Below the pieces are notes generated by a model. The model was not told the origin of the DNA, ran no database searches, and was given only the letters and a program-made list of their open reading frames with translations. DNA of 64,000 bases, from positions 5,891 through 69,890 of the forward strand of contig NZ_JAXHDD010000019.1 in the NCBI RefSeq assembly GCF_037072025.1, in the 5' to 3' direction. Made by a program: the position numbers and the translations under genes. Positions 30,707 through 39,460 of this stretch are shown piece after piece (the first letter of the stretch is position 1; the number at the start of each line of letters is the position of its first letter). The DNA comes from Pseudogracilibacillus sp037072025 (GTDB taxonomy: Bacteria > Bacillota > Bacilli > Bacillales > Amphibacillaceae).

Positions 30707-31528
30707 ATGGATGCGTTTGATGTTCAAAGCAATACTCCCCATCTAAGTACAAACTATCCGTTTATAAAATTTATAAATAAACCAGTAATGATTTATTATT
30801 TTATTGATCCAATTTGTAAAGAATGTTGGACCATTGAAAAATCTATTAAAAAATTGACGATGAAATATGGTGCATTTTTTAATGTTCGTCCAATCATCAG
30901 TCATTTATTTGGTTCACCAAATTCCCATTGCAAAAATCGCTTTCCAATGAATCAATGGGATAGTTATTATATTTCAATCGGCATAAAGGCTGCAGCTTTA
31001 CAAGGGAATAAAGCTAGCCGAGACTTTTTACGAAATATTCAAGAGCTTATCTTTTTATACCAAACAAACGAATCTGTAGAAGTAGTTTTGTATAAAGCGG
31101 CATTCCAAGCAAATTTAGATATCAATGAATTTAAAAATGATCTTTTCTCCCCATCTGCACTGAAAGCTTATCAGGGAGATATGCGTCTAATTCAAGAAAT
31201 GGAAGTTGAGCAGTTTCCTACTTTAGTTTTTTTTAGCCAACATATTGAAGATTACAGTATTAAAGTTTCTGGACTAGAACCCTATGAGACATATGCGTAT
31301 TTATTGAAAAAGATGATACAATCAAATACAGATACGAAACAAAGAATACCACCACTTGAAATTTACCTTAAAAGTTACAAACGAGTTCAAGCGGAAGAAG
31401 TTGCTTTTATATTCGATGTACCAATTAAGGTTGCAGAAAAAAAGTTGAAGAAATTGCAGCTGGAACGAAAAGTAAAGAAAGTAGAAAGTAATGGAAAAAC
31501 CTTTTGGGAGTATCAAGGAGAAAACTAA
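30707..31528 (+). CDS. spxH: ClpXP adaptor protein SpxH (YjbH)
   Basis: A 273-residue DsbA/thioredoxin-like protein. The N-terminal strand IYYFIDPICKECWTIEKSI (residues about 29-47) holds a CxxC (C-K-E-C) in the position of the SpxH cysteines, and FPTLVFF supplies the cis-proline. The C-terminal part (about 215-273) is a helical domain ending in WEYQGEN. SpxH binds the stress regulator Spx and speeds its degradation by ClpXP; disulfide stress releases Spx. Location beside yjbI supports the call. The start has AAAGAGGG. A family 2 repeat directly precedes it and could affect its leader. Confidence 0.92.
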   Translation: MDAFDVQSNTPHLSTNYPFIKFINKPVMIYYFIDPICKECWTIEKSIKKLTMKYGAFFNVRPIISHLFGSPNSHCKNRFPMNQWDSYYISIGIKAAALQGNKASRDFLRNIQELIFLYQTNESVEVVLYKAAFQANLDINEFKNDLFSPSALKAYQGDMRLIQEMEVEQFPTLVFFSQHIEDYSIKVSGLEPYETYAYLLKKMIQSNTDTKQRIPPLEIYLKSYKRVQAEEVAFIFDVPIKVAEKKLKKLQLERKVKKVESNGKTFWEYQGEN

Positions 31529-31557
31529 ACATAAATGTCTACTTCATTTACTAAATT

Positions 31558-31624
31558 AATCCACTATATTAGCCGGGACCTCTTAGATTTTAAACACACC
31601 CTGTCATAAGAGAGTGGATTTTTT
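31558..31624 (+). terminator. Possible terminator after spxH
   Basis: AATCCACT (31558-31565) and AGTGGATT (31613-31620) could pair around a long loop, followed by TTTT. The loop of about 47 bases makes this uncertain. Confidence 0.4.
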
Positions 31625-31713
31625 CCTTTTATAAAATTAGCTCGATTAATTGGAATAACTTTATTAATATTTCCCCTTAAAATGTCATACCATTTTATTG
31701 GGAGGGGATTCTA

Positions 31714-31911
31714 ATGCGTCTTTTAGCTTTACTACCAGTTTTTTTCTTCCTATGCACACTTGTATTAATTGTCATGAATTTTTTTGCCCTTATGCGACTT
31801 ATCTCATTTTTTATCACTTTGCCTCTTTTGTTTCTGTCTATATACTTAACTCTTTATACACTTACTTATCAAAAAGTGTACCGGGGAACAAAACAATCAC
31901 GTAATTTTTAA
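31714..31911 (+). CDS. Small two-helix membrane protein
   Basis: A 65-residue hydrophobic protein (MRLLALLPVFFFLCTLVLIVMNFFALMRLISFFITLPLLFLSIYL ... GTKQSRNF) with about two membrane helices and a short basic tail. A strong GGAGGGG site lies 7 bases before the ATG, which favours it over the overlapping frame starting at 31698. Its last 50 bases overlap the 3' end of the convergent gene at 31862-32170. The family is not recognised. Confidence 0.55.
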   Translation: MRLLALLPVFFFLCTLVLIVMNFFALMRLISFFITLPLLFLSIYLTLYTLTYQKVYRGTKQSRNF

Positions 31912-32170
31912 GTCTAATAGTGAATTGCAAAAAGTGAATAAGAATTACTACCACTACAAAATCTGCAACATACTTCAAAATTTGTACAGGAAGCATCGTT
32001 GAAATTGAATTTTCTTCATATTCTTTCGATCGTTTTAGTGCATCTTTATATGAAAATCCACCAGTTTCGTATTTTTTCATTTTTTTCTCTTCCTGTTTTA
32101 ATGCAGAAACTGTAACAATTGCCGTCACAATCACTAACATAAGACTAATTACTATTAATATAGTGTACAT
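31862..32170 (-). CDS. Membrane protein of unknown function
   Basis: A 102-residue protein: an N-terminal helix (about 3-25), a charged middle (KQEEKKMKKYETGGFSYKDALKRSKEYEENS) and a second hydrophobic segment (about 62-88). A GAGGG site precedes the ATG. It overlaps the convergent small membrane gene by 50 bases, so the two mRNAs can pair at their 3' ends. I do not recognise the family. Confidence 0.55.
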   Translation of the reverse strand: MYTILIVISLMLVIVTAIVTVSALKQEEKKMKKYETGGFSYKDALKRSKEYEENSISTMLPVQILKYVADFVVVVILIHFLQFTIRLKNYVIVLFPGTLFDK

Positions 32171-32342
32171 TATTCATCCCTCGTTTATTAGAATTTGTAG
32201 TCATTATACATTTTCTAGTACCGATTACCTGTGACTTAAAACACACTTTTTTACCAAATTTAGACTTGCAGCAGAATGGTAGGGACTATTCTTTCTAATT
32301 TTCTGCGATTATTGGACACTGGTGAAGCCCTTTCTACAAATA

Positions 32343-32375
32343 AAAAAGCGAACCGCAGAAAGTGCGATTCGCTTT
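32343..32375 (-). terminator. Terminator of the 32-residue peptide gene
   Basis: AAAGCGAA..GCAC and GTGCGATTCGCTTT-type arms pair around a GAAA-like loop, with TTTTTT on the minus-strand side. Confidence 0.75.
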
Positions 32376-32386
32376 GTGTTTACTTA

Positions 32387-32485
32387 TTAACGAAAATCTC
32401 TCGTTTCTTCGATTATTCTACTTGCCACAACATAACCTAAAACAGATGCAAAAATGACTAATAACGTATTAAAAAAGCTTCTCAT
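32387..32485 (-). CDS. Very small membrane peptide upstream-coupled to its own terminator
   Basis: A 32-residue peptide (MRSFFNTLLVIFASVLGYVVASRIIEETRDFR): one amphipathic/membrane helix and a charged tail. An AAGGAGG site lies 11 bases before the ATG and a clear terminator follows the stop. It begins 36 bases after the NADH dehydrogenase gene on the same strand and could be cotranscribed with it. No family recognised. Confidence 0.6.
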   Translation of the reverse strand: MRSFFNTLLVIFASVLGYVVASRIIEETRDFR

Positions 32486-32520
32486 CGTTTGGAATTCCTC
32501 CTTCTCAATGTTTGTAATCT

Positions 32521-33732
32521 TTAAAACGGTCGAATTTTTCCTTTTTTAAGTAAGATTTTTGTTCCTCCAAGAAGGAATATAGAACGGTTATCTACTACTT
32601 TTTTCATCGCTGCAGCTGATTTCCCTTTCAATTGCGTTCCTGAAAATACATTTCCAATTCCATCTGTTACCCCAAGTGATGCTACTGTACCACGGTCATT
32701 GAATTCAAATTTTTGTAGCGGCTCACCGTATAATAATGCGCGAATATTATAAGCACACGTATCTGCGTGTTGCATTGCCGCTTGAGCTGTTGGTGGATAT
32801 GGTTTATTTGTCTCCTCGTCCATTACCCAAGCACAGTCACCTAAAACAAAAATGTTTTCATGTCCCGGAGCACGTAAATCACCATCAACAGTAACTTTTC
32901 CACGAGTTAACTCAAAACCAGATTTATCTAAAACAGAGCTGCCCGTTACTCCACCAGTCCAAACAATTGTACCTGCCTTAATCTCTTCATTATCTTCACC
33001 AATAATAAAGCTATCTTCTGTACATTCATTTATTGTGGCACCAAGTCTAAATTCAACCCCACGGTCTTCGAGGGATTTCATTGCATAAGCGACTAGATCT
33101 TTATCAAACATCGGTAAAATTGAAGGCATTGCTTCTACGTTAATAATTCTCACTTTTCTACGGTCAATATCATATTTTTTACATAATTGCGGCACTTTCT
33201 CAGCTAGTTCACCAATAAATTCAATTCCTGTAAATCCGGCTCCACCAACTAGAATCGTTAAGGCAGAGTCATTTAAATCTTCATCAGCTCTATATTTTGC
33301 AAATTGCAATTCAATTTGTTCACGAATTAAACGGCTTGAATCAATATCTACGATTGCAAAAGCATTTTCTTCCATACCTTTGATACCAAAAGTATTTGAT
33401 TCGAATCCGAGTGCAATAACTAAATAATCATATGTAATTTCACCGTTTTCTAAAATAACCCGCTGATCTTCTTTATCTACTTCTACAACAGCATCATAAA
33501 TTAAGCGAACTCGATTTGGATTAATTACATCGCTAATCATGAAACGCGCTTGGTTTGGATTAATTGTCCCTGCAGCTACTTCATGAAGCCAAGTTGTCTC
33601 ATAGTGGTAATTATGTTTATTAACTAGAACGATATCTGCCTCTTCAGGTGCTAACATTTTAGTTAGTTCTCTTGTTGTTTTTAGACCGGCATATCCAGCT
33701 CCAAGCACAACAATTTTAGGTTTGTTACTCAT
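32521..33732 (-). CDS. ndh: Type II NADH dehydrogenase (NDH-2)
   Basis: A 403-residue FAD-dependent NADH:quinone oxidoreductase. The FAD-binding GAGYAG motif is at residues 11-16 and the second nucleotide-binding GGAGFTGIEFIGE near 163-175. The second FAD motif (GHENIFVLGDCAW) and AYPPTAQ-type segment (KPYPPTAQAAMQHAD) match NDH-2. The C-terminus has the amphipathic membrane-binding end (IFLLGGTKILLKKGKIRPF). It feeds electrons into the menaquinone pool without pumping protons, ahead of oxidases such as the ba3 enzyme. It resembles B. subtilis YumB/Ndh. A candidate Rex site lies upstream. Confidence 0.92.
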   Translation of the reverse strand: MSNKPKIVVLGAGYAGLKTTRELTKMLAPEEADIVLVNKHNYHYETTWLHEVAAGTINPNQARFMISDVINPNRVRLIYDAVVEVDKEDQRVILENGEITYDYLVIALGFESNTFGIKGMEENAFAIVDIDSSRLIREQIELQFAKYRADEDLNDSALTILVGGAGFTGIEFIGELAEKVPQLCKKYDIDRRKVRIINVEAMPSILPMFDKDLVAYAMKSLEDRGVEFRLGATINECTEDSFIIGEDNEEIKAGTIVWTGGVTGSSVLDKSGFELTRGKVTVDGDLRAPGHENIFVLGDCAWVMDEETNKPYPPTAQAAMQHADTCAYNIRALLYGEPLQKFEFNDRGTVASLGVTDGIGNVFSGTQLKGKSAAAMKKVVDNRSIFLLGGTKILLKKGKIRPF

Positions 33733-33846
33733 TAAAATCCACCTTCCCCAATATTGATTGTAGTTTATTGATCCCTGTTTCGTGGTAAAATCTCATTATA
33801 ATTATTGTACATAACTGATTATTATTATACAAAACATAACAAGAAA

Positions 33847-33864
33847 TTGTGCAACTTTTCACGT
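33847..33864 (-). promoter_or_regulatory. Candidate Rex operator upstream of ndh
   Basis: TTGTGCAACTTTTCACGT resembles the Rex box (TTGTG, 8 bases, CACAA), with one half-site imperfect. On the minus strand TTGTAT-17-TACAAT lies just downstream and could be the promoter. Rex is the NADH-sensing repressor that controls ndh in B. subtilis. Confidence 0.45.
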
Positions 33865-33907
33865 ACTATATGAATAACCTAGATGTGCAGAAAAACAATT
33901 CATCGTA

Positions 33908-33928
33908 AGAGGATGTTCAATAAGACTA
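33908..33928 (+). repeat. Short fragment of repeat family 1 end
   Basis: AGAGGATGTTCAATAAGACT matches the left end of the family 1 element at 54544. Only the terminus is present. Confidence 0.5.
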
Positions 33929-33989
33929 ATATGTAAATAATATCAAAGAACGACTCAATTTGCTAATCATTTTTGCACTTCATTACTAT

Positions 33990-34679
33990 TTATACTGGAC
34001 GCACAGTAATTTCATTAATATTCACATAATCTGGTTGTGTAACAGCATAATAAACAGCATTTGCAATGTCTTCTGCTTCCAACATTTTTCTATCGACTGC
34101 CGTCCTTCTAGCCAAATCTGTATCAACCATTCCTGGTGAAATATTTGTCACTCTCACTCCAGTACGTGCAAGTTCTTTTTCAAGCCCCATAGAGATCGCA
34201 CGAACTGCAAATTTTGTTGCACTATAAACAGTGCTTCTTTTCGTTACTTCAAGTCCTGATACAGAAGCGATATTAATAATATGCCCTGTTTTTCGTTCTA
34301 ACATGGAGGGGATCACTGCGTTGACACCGTATAATACTCCTTTAATATTGACGTCAATCATTTGCTCCCAATTTTCCACCTGTCCATCTGTAACAAGCGC
34401 ATTTAACATAAGCCCCGCATTATTTACGTAGATATCAATATCTCCAAAATGTTCTTCTACTTTTTTCACCATCGATTCCACTTCAATCCGGTGAGCAACA
34501 TCAACAGGTACAGCAAGCGCCTTTCCACCTGTTCCTTCATTTATAGCTTCTGCTAATACAGTTAGTTTGTCCTCCCTACGTGCAACTAATGCCACATTTA
34601 CACCTTCTGCTGCAAACTTTTTAGCAATAGCCTTTCCTATGCCGCTACTTGCCCCAGTAACAATAGCAGTTTTTGTCAT
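33990..34679 (-). CDS. SDR family NAD(P)-dependent oxidoreductase
   Basis: A 229-residue classical short-chain dehydrogenase. It has the cofactor motif GASSGIG (residues 9-15), NNAG at 86-89, catalytic Ser in IASVSG, and YSATK with the catalytic Tyr and Lys near 150-154. The C-terminus NINEITVRPV is typical of the YdfG/serine-dehydrogenase-like branch. The substrate is unknown. AAAGGAG precedes the ATG. The gene 25 bases upstream on the same strand (34705-35340) is probably cotranscribed. Confidence 0.9.
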   Translation of the reverse strand: MTKTAIVTGASSGIGKAIAKKFAAEGVNVALVARREDKLTVLAEAINEGTGGKALAVPVDVAHRIEVESMVKKVEEHFGDIDIYVNNAGLMLNALVTDGQVENWEQMIDVNIKGVLYGVNAVIPSMLERKTGHIINIASVSGLEVTKRSTVYSATKFAVRAISMGLEKELARTGVRVTNISPGMVDTDLARRTAVDRKMLEAEDIANAVYYAVTQPDYVNINEITVRPV

Positions 34680-34704
34680 GATATCATGCTCCTTTAATTA
34701 AAAT

Positions 34705-35340
34705 TTATGGTTGATCTTTAGGTGTGTCTTCTATTTCCTCCGGTTGTTCTGGTTCTGTAGGTATCTCTGGTGCTGGTTCAGTTATTGGTTCTTCCGGCTT
34801 CGATTCCGGTTTCGGGTCTGGAGCAGGTTTTTTTTCAGATTTAGACTCCGTTTTTGTTTTAGTGTCATTATCTTTTTCTGGATTCTTATTTATCGAACCA
34901 CTACTATTGTTACTTGTATTGTTATTTGTATTGTTATTTGTATTGTTGCTTGTTTCTGTTTCACTCGGTCTATTTGGGTTCCAAGTTGTATTCGTTTGAG
35001 TAGTTGTATTGTCTCCCGGGCTTTCAGTCGATTCTTGATGCGGTTCTATTACTTGTTCTTCCTCTTCTTCAACAACTTCCTCATCCAGTCCCTCTTCATC
35101 CAATTCGATAGTTTCTAATTCGTCTATAAATGCGTCTAAATCAGCTTCTTTTTTCTTTACAAAATGATGAGCTAAAAGCGTGGGATTCCCATGAAACTCC
35201 TTGGGTTTCTTTTCTTCTTTCTCATTTACTACTTTATTAGCTGTATTTGTAGCCCCCCATGTATTTTTTCCGATAAAGACAACCGAAACAAATAGTAAAA
35301 AAATTATAATATTAAAAACGGTCAATTTTTTATTTTTCAC
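34705..35340 (-). CDS. Secreted or membrane-anchored low-complexity protein
   Basis: A 211-residue protein starting at GTG 35338-35340 (AGGGGG site). One N-terminal hydrophobic segment (about 7-28) acts as signal peptide or anchor. A short conserved-looking part follows (KEFHGNPTLLAHHFVKKKEADLDAFIDELETIELDEEG), then an acidic run, an Asn/Thr-rich run and a Pro/Glu/Lys-rich tail. The disordered tail suggests a wall-spanning spacer. No sorting motif is present. Function unknown. Confidence 0.65.
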   Translation of the reverse strand: MKNKKLTVFNIIIFLLFVSVVFIGKNTWGATNTANKVVNEKEEKKPKEFHGNPTLLAHHFVKKKEADLDAFIDELETIELDEEGLDEEVVEEEEEQVIEPHQESTESPGDNTTTQTNTTWNPNRPSETETSNNTNNNTNNNTSNNSSGSINKNPEKDNDTKTKTESKSEKKPAPDPKPESKPEEPITEPAPEIPTEPEQPEEIEDTPKDQP

Positions 35341-35502
35341 AGAAAGCCCCCTAACCGTATACAGTTTTACTTAATTACCATTGTATACGATAGGGGACAA
35401 GAGTTTCAAATAAGTTTTGTCGTTAATTCTTCAAATTGTGACTAGTCATTAAATAACGTTTGAATAAAATAGAGTAAAATACAAATAGCGGTTCCTATGG
35501 TA

Positions 35503-35580
35503 TATCGGCGGATTCGGTACATTTATCGGCGAGTCCTAGTCTCCTGGTTTATCGGCATTTTCGGCAGATTTATCGGCGAC
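35503..35580 (+). repeat. Four-copy TTATCGGC quasi-periodic repeat
   Basis: TATCGGC occurs at about 35503, 35524, 35549 and 35571, spaced 21-26 bases, mostly as TTTATCGGCG/A. It is in the spacer upstream of the low-complexity protein gene. There is no coding potential. Confidence 0.6.
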
Positions 35581-35668
35581 TAATGCGGGTTCTTGTAAGG
35601 CAGGTTCCTTTTATTTTCCCCCCTTTCTTATTTCACCGTATGTAGCAAGGTTTTATGCTAATTAAACG

Positions 35669-35712
35669 TAAAAAAAGAATGTATTCATCGTAAAAATGAT
35701 GAATACATTCTA
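35669..35712 (-). terminator. Terminator of the addBA operon
   Basis: AGAATGTATTCATC and GATGAATACATTCT form a 14-bp stem, with TTTTTTT on the minus-strand side. Confidence 0.9.
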
Positions 35713-35750
35713 ATGGGTAATCATTCATTTGTGACAGATTTAAGGCACTT

Positions 35751-38700
35751 CTACAGTTTTATTACCAAATCCTTAGCAAAAAAGTATAAATATGTCACTT
35801 TTACAGGCTGATGTAAAATATCTTCTATAGACTTTTTATATAGGTTTACTTGAGTAGAATAACGTTCTTTCAGGGTTTCTACTACTTCTTCTGTTACCTC
35901 TCCGCTTATTGCATCTGTTTTATAATCCAAGATGATAATGCCATCATTTGTATGGACAATACAGTCAACTACTCCTTGAATCAACACTTTTTCATTTAAA
36001 TTACCTTGCCAGTCACTATAAACCTCACTGGCGTCCAATGTATACGTAAATGGAACTTCCCGCTCTATCTTTTCACTTGTTATTATCAGTTGGGCAATAT
36101 CATTTGCAAAAAAGTTTTTAATTGCCTCCACATCCATTGCCTCAGCTTCTTGTTCCGTTAATTTTTCTTCTTCAACTAATTGAATGATAAAATCTCTTAT
36201 CTCACTTTGTGAAAATTGTTTTGTTAACGGTATATGTTGCATAACGGTATGCATAGCTGTTCCGATTTCAGCTGGTGTAAGCTCTTTCTCCTCTTGCATA
36301 AATAACGGCCTAGTTGTTAAAGGTTGTCTAAATGGTGTTAATAAACGTTTGTCACTGTAGTCATCTGTTACTTCTTGGCGTCTTTTTATTTCCGTTACAC
36401 TTTGTTTCGCACGAGTTTCCGCTGCTTCTTGAAATGGATAATGAAAGGACAGTTTTTGATCGACTTCTCTTTGCAAATTTTCATTCGTATACGGAACCTT
36501 ATTCCAATTAACAATCGTTGATTTTAACTCATCTTTTGTAATTTGTTCCTTTTCATTGATATGAAGTAACTCTTCTGCAGGTAAAACTTCAATATGCCAT
36601 TTCGAAGGATGTTCACGAATATCAGTCGGAATATCGACGAACTGTTCCTCATCACGCAGGTGATTGGCATCTTCATGGCGAATAAGTGCAGGTCCGATTA
36701 GCTCTAAATACGTTTTTGCTTTTTTCCTTTGCTGATTTGGTAAAATCCAAGCTGGATGTTCGGTAATTTCCCGCCATTTCTCTTGCACCTTTTCAAACGA
36801 AGGAAGATTCCCAATCATAACGAGCTTTTCCTTAGCTCTTGTCATCGCTACATAAAGAACACGCATTTCCTCTGCTTGTGACTTACGTAAAAAGGCTTCT
36901 TTCAGTGATTGATAATAGAGTGTCGGATAAGTAATCCGTTTTACGGGATCAATGAACTTTGTTGCAAAGCCGCGATCTTTATCCAGAATATATTTTTTAC
37001 GTATGTCTTGTTGGTTAAATTCTTTATTTATTTGTCCAATTATGACAACCGGAAATTCGAGCCCCTTACTTCCATGAATTGTCATCATTCTAACAACATC
37101 TTCTTGTTCACTTAATGCTCGTGCTTCACCTAAGTCCTTATCTTGTTCCTCCATTCGTTCAATAAGCCGTAAGAAGCGGAACAATCCTCGAAATGATGTC
37201 GATTCATAGCTTCGTGCTCGGTCATATAAAGCACGTAAATTAGCTTGTCTCTGCCTGCCCCCAGGAATACCACCAACAAAATCGTAATAGCCGGTTTCTC
37301 TATATATTTGCCAAATTAATTCTGAAAGATCTCCTTCTATAGCAATTTCTCTAAAGGCTTTTAATTGCTCTAAAAATTTCTGTACAATTTGACTTGCTTC
37401 TTGATTTCGTAATGCATAACTTCTTACTGCTTGATAAAAAGGTTCCCGTCGATTCATTAATCTTATTTGCGCTAACTGTTCTTCATTTAAACCAACAATT
37501 GGTGATCTAAGAACTGAAGCGAGCGGAATATCTTGAAACGGATTATCAATTACTTTTAACATATTAATCATTACTTGTATTTCAATCGCTTCAAAATAGC
37601 CTTTATCAAGCTCAGCGTAAACAGGAATTCCTTGTTTTTTAAACTCTTCTGTTATCGTCGGCGCTTCTTTCAGCGACCTAAGCAAAATGACAATATCTCG
37701 ATATTGAAGATTGCGTTGTTTATTTGTTGCTTTATCAATTACTTGTACGGGGGCTTTTTCTTTTTTACCAATCCACTCTTTTATTTTTTCTGCATACAAC
37801 CTTGCTTCTAGTTGAATCGCTTCTAATTCTTCAACAGTCTCCGATTCTTCATCTAAATTTCTAGTTTTTTCTGTGTCTCGGTTAATGATGATAAGTTCCG
37901 TTTCCGGATTTTTCAGTTCAAAGTCTTCATAAGAATAGTTTCCATAGATAAGCTCCGCACGTTCATCATAGTCAATTTCTCCGACTGTTTCATCAAGAAT
38001 TTGTTTAAAAATATAGTTAGTAGCGTTTAACACTTCTTCTCTACTGCGGAAGTTTTTAGCCAAATCAATTCTTCTACCTGTTGATTCGTCTTTAGCAAAC
38101 CGTTTATATTTATCCAAAAACAGTTGTGGCTCTGCATGACGAAAACGATAAATACTCTGCTTTACGTCCCCAACCATAAACATATTGCCATTTTCTCGAT
38201 CGCTCACAACGGAGAGAATCGTTTCTTGAACATTATTAATATCTTGGTATTCGTCTACCAAAATTTCTTTAAACTGATTTTTATAGTAGTAGGCGATGTC
38301 AGAAGGGATAATATTGTCTTTAGTCGATGCTGGATCAATTAATATTTCGAGCGCAAAATGTTCCAAGTCACTAAAATCTAAAATAGCCCGCTCTCTTTTC
38401 ACTTCAGAAAATCGTTTTTTAAATTCACTTACAAGTTCCGTTATTTTTTTAATTACTGGATATAAAATTCGCATATCTTCCATATGAGCAGCTAAACTTC
38501 GGGTGAAAAAATCTTTTTTCATCTTATCGAACGGCTTGCGGAATCGATCTCTTAACTGTTTTACTTTTTCCTTTTTCTCATCCGAACAATCAACACTTTT
38601 TCTAGATAAACTTTTAAAAGTAACAGAGTTAATATACTGTGCAAGCTCATCCCAACTTGTTAGCGACATGGCTTGATTAATTATCTGCATATCAGCTTCT

Positions 38701-39458
38701 AGTGCTTCAAGATAATGATACGGTCCATCACTTTCTCCAGCTACCGCCATTGCACGATCGATATCTTGTTTCCAAGCCAAAAACTGTTCCATCACTTCGT
38801 CTTTTAACATCGTAAGCCAAGGTAGATCTTCTTCTTTGCAATCGTTAGGCAAATTATACATTTCCGCCACTTCTTGTAGCCATTCTTCTGGCCAAGGATG
38901 CTGGTCGGCAAAATTATAATTTCGTAAAATAACTTCTTCTAGTTCAACATCACTTCGATCATTTGAGAACATATCGACTACTGTAAAAAAGACTTCCTGT
39001 TCTTCCCCTTCTTGACCATACGCATCTTCAAACATTTCCTCCATTACCTCTTGTTTGATTAGATCAAGTTCCATCGTATCTGCAATCCGAAATGCTGGAT
39101 CAAGGTCCAATAAATACGCATACTGCCTCACAACTAATGTACAAAAGGAGTGCAATGTGGAAATCGAAGCTCTTTGCAATAGTGATAATTGCTTTTTCAA
39201 ATGATAAGATGTCGGGTCTTTTGTTATTGCTTCTTCTAATGCTTTACCAATTCTACTCCGCATTTCTTCTGCTGCGGCATTTGTGAAAGTAGCTACTAAT
39301 ATTTCATCAATATTTAATGGATCATCTTGATTTGTAAGCTTTTTAATTATTCGTTCCACAAGTACCGCTGTTTTACCAGAGCCTGCTGCTGCTGCAACTA
39401 ATATATCTGAACCGCTTCTATCAATTGCTTCTTGCTGTTCTTTCGTCCAAGCAACCAA
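35751..39458 (-). CDS. addA: ATP-dependent helicase/nuclease subunit A
   Basis: A 1235-residue UvrD-type 3'-5' helicase fused to a RecB-family nuclease. Walker A AAAAGSGKTAVL is at residues about 22-33, motif II LVDEYQDIN near 400, TIHGSKGLEFPVV near 790, and VAMTRAKEKL near 860. The C-terminal nuclease has GTAMHTVMQHIP and IIILDYKTD. AddAB processes double-strand breaks to Chi sites for RecA loading. Translation starts at TTG 39456-39458 (GGAGGG site), 2 bases after addB. Confidence 0.96.
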   Translation of the reverse strand: MVAWTKEQQEAIDRSGSDILVAAAAGSGKTAVLVERIIKKLTNQDDPLNIDEILVATFTNAAAEEMRSRIGKALEEAITKDPTSYHLKKQLSLLQRASISTLHSFCTLVVRQYAYLLDLDPAFRIADTMELDLIKQEVMEEMFEDAYGQEGEEQEVFFTVVDMFSNDRSDVELEEVILRNYNFADQHPWPEEWLQEVAEMYNLPNDCKEEDLPWLTMLKDEVMEQFLAWKQDIDRAMAVAGESDGPYHYLEALEADMQIINQAMSLTSWDELAQYINSVTFKSLSRKSVDCSDEKKEKVKQLRDRFRKPFDKMKKDFFTRSLAAHMEDMRILYPVIKKITELVSEFKKRFSEVKRERAILDFSDLEHFALEILIDPASTKDNIIPSDIAYYYKNQFKEILVDEYQDINNVQETILSVVSDRENGNMFMVGDVKQSIYRFRHAEPQLFLDKYKRFAKDESTGRRIDLAKNFRSREEVLNATNYIFKQILDETVGEIDYDERAELIYGNYSYEDFELKNPETELIIINRDTEKTRNLDEESETVEELEAIQLEARLYAEKIKEWIGKKEKAPVQVIDKATNKQRNLQYRDIVILLRSLKEAPTITEEFKKQGIPVYAELDKGYFEAIEIQVMINMLKVIDNPFQDIPLASVLRSPIVGLNEEQLAQIRLMNRREPFYQAVRSYALRNQEASQIVQKFLEQLKAFREIAIEGDLSELIWQIYRETGYYDFVGGIPGGRQRQANLRALYDRARSYESTSFRGLFRFLRLIERMEEQDKDLGEARALSEQEDVVRMMTIHGSKGLEFPVVIIGQINKEFNQQDIRKKYILDKDRGFATKFIDPVKRITYPTLYYQSLKEAFLRKSQAEEMRVLYVAMTRAKEKLVMIGNLPSFEKVQEKWREITEHPAWILPNQQRKKAKTYLELIGPALIRHEDANHLRDEEQFVDIPTDIREHPSKWHIEVLPAEELLHINEKEQITKDELKSTIVNWNKVPYTNENLQREVDQKLSFHYPFQEAAETRAKQSVTEIKRRQEVTDDYSDKRLLTPFRQPLTTRPLFMQEEKELTPAEIGTAMHTVMQHIPLTKQFSQSEIRDFIIQLVEEEKLTEQEAEAMDVEAIKNFFANDIAQLIITSEKIEREVPFTYTLDASEVYSDWQGNLNEKVLIQGVVDCIVHTNDGIIILDYKTDAISGEVTEEVVETLKERYSTQVNLYKKSIEDILHQPVKVTYLYFFAKDLVIKL

Positions 39459-39460
39459 AA

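Noticed and set aside
34711..35118. 135-codon + strand frame rich in Phe and Arg.
   Set aside because: Antisense shadow of the low-complexity gene at 34705-35340; composition is the complement of Glu/Lys/Pro codons.
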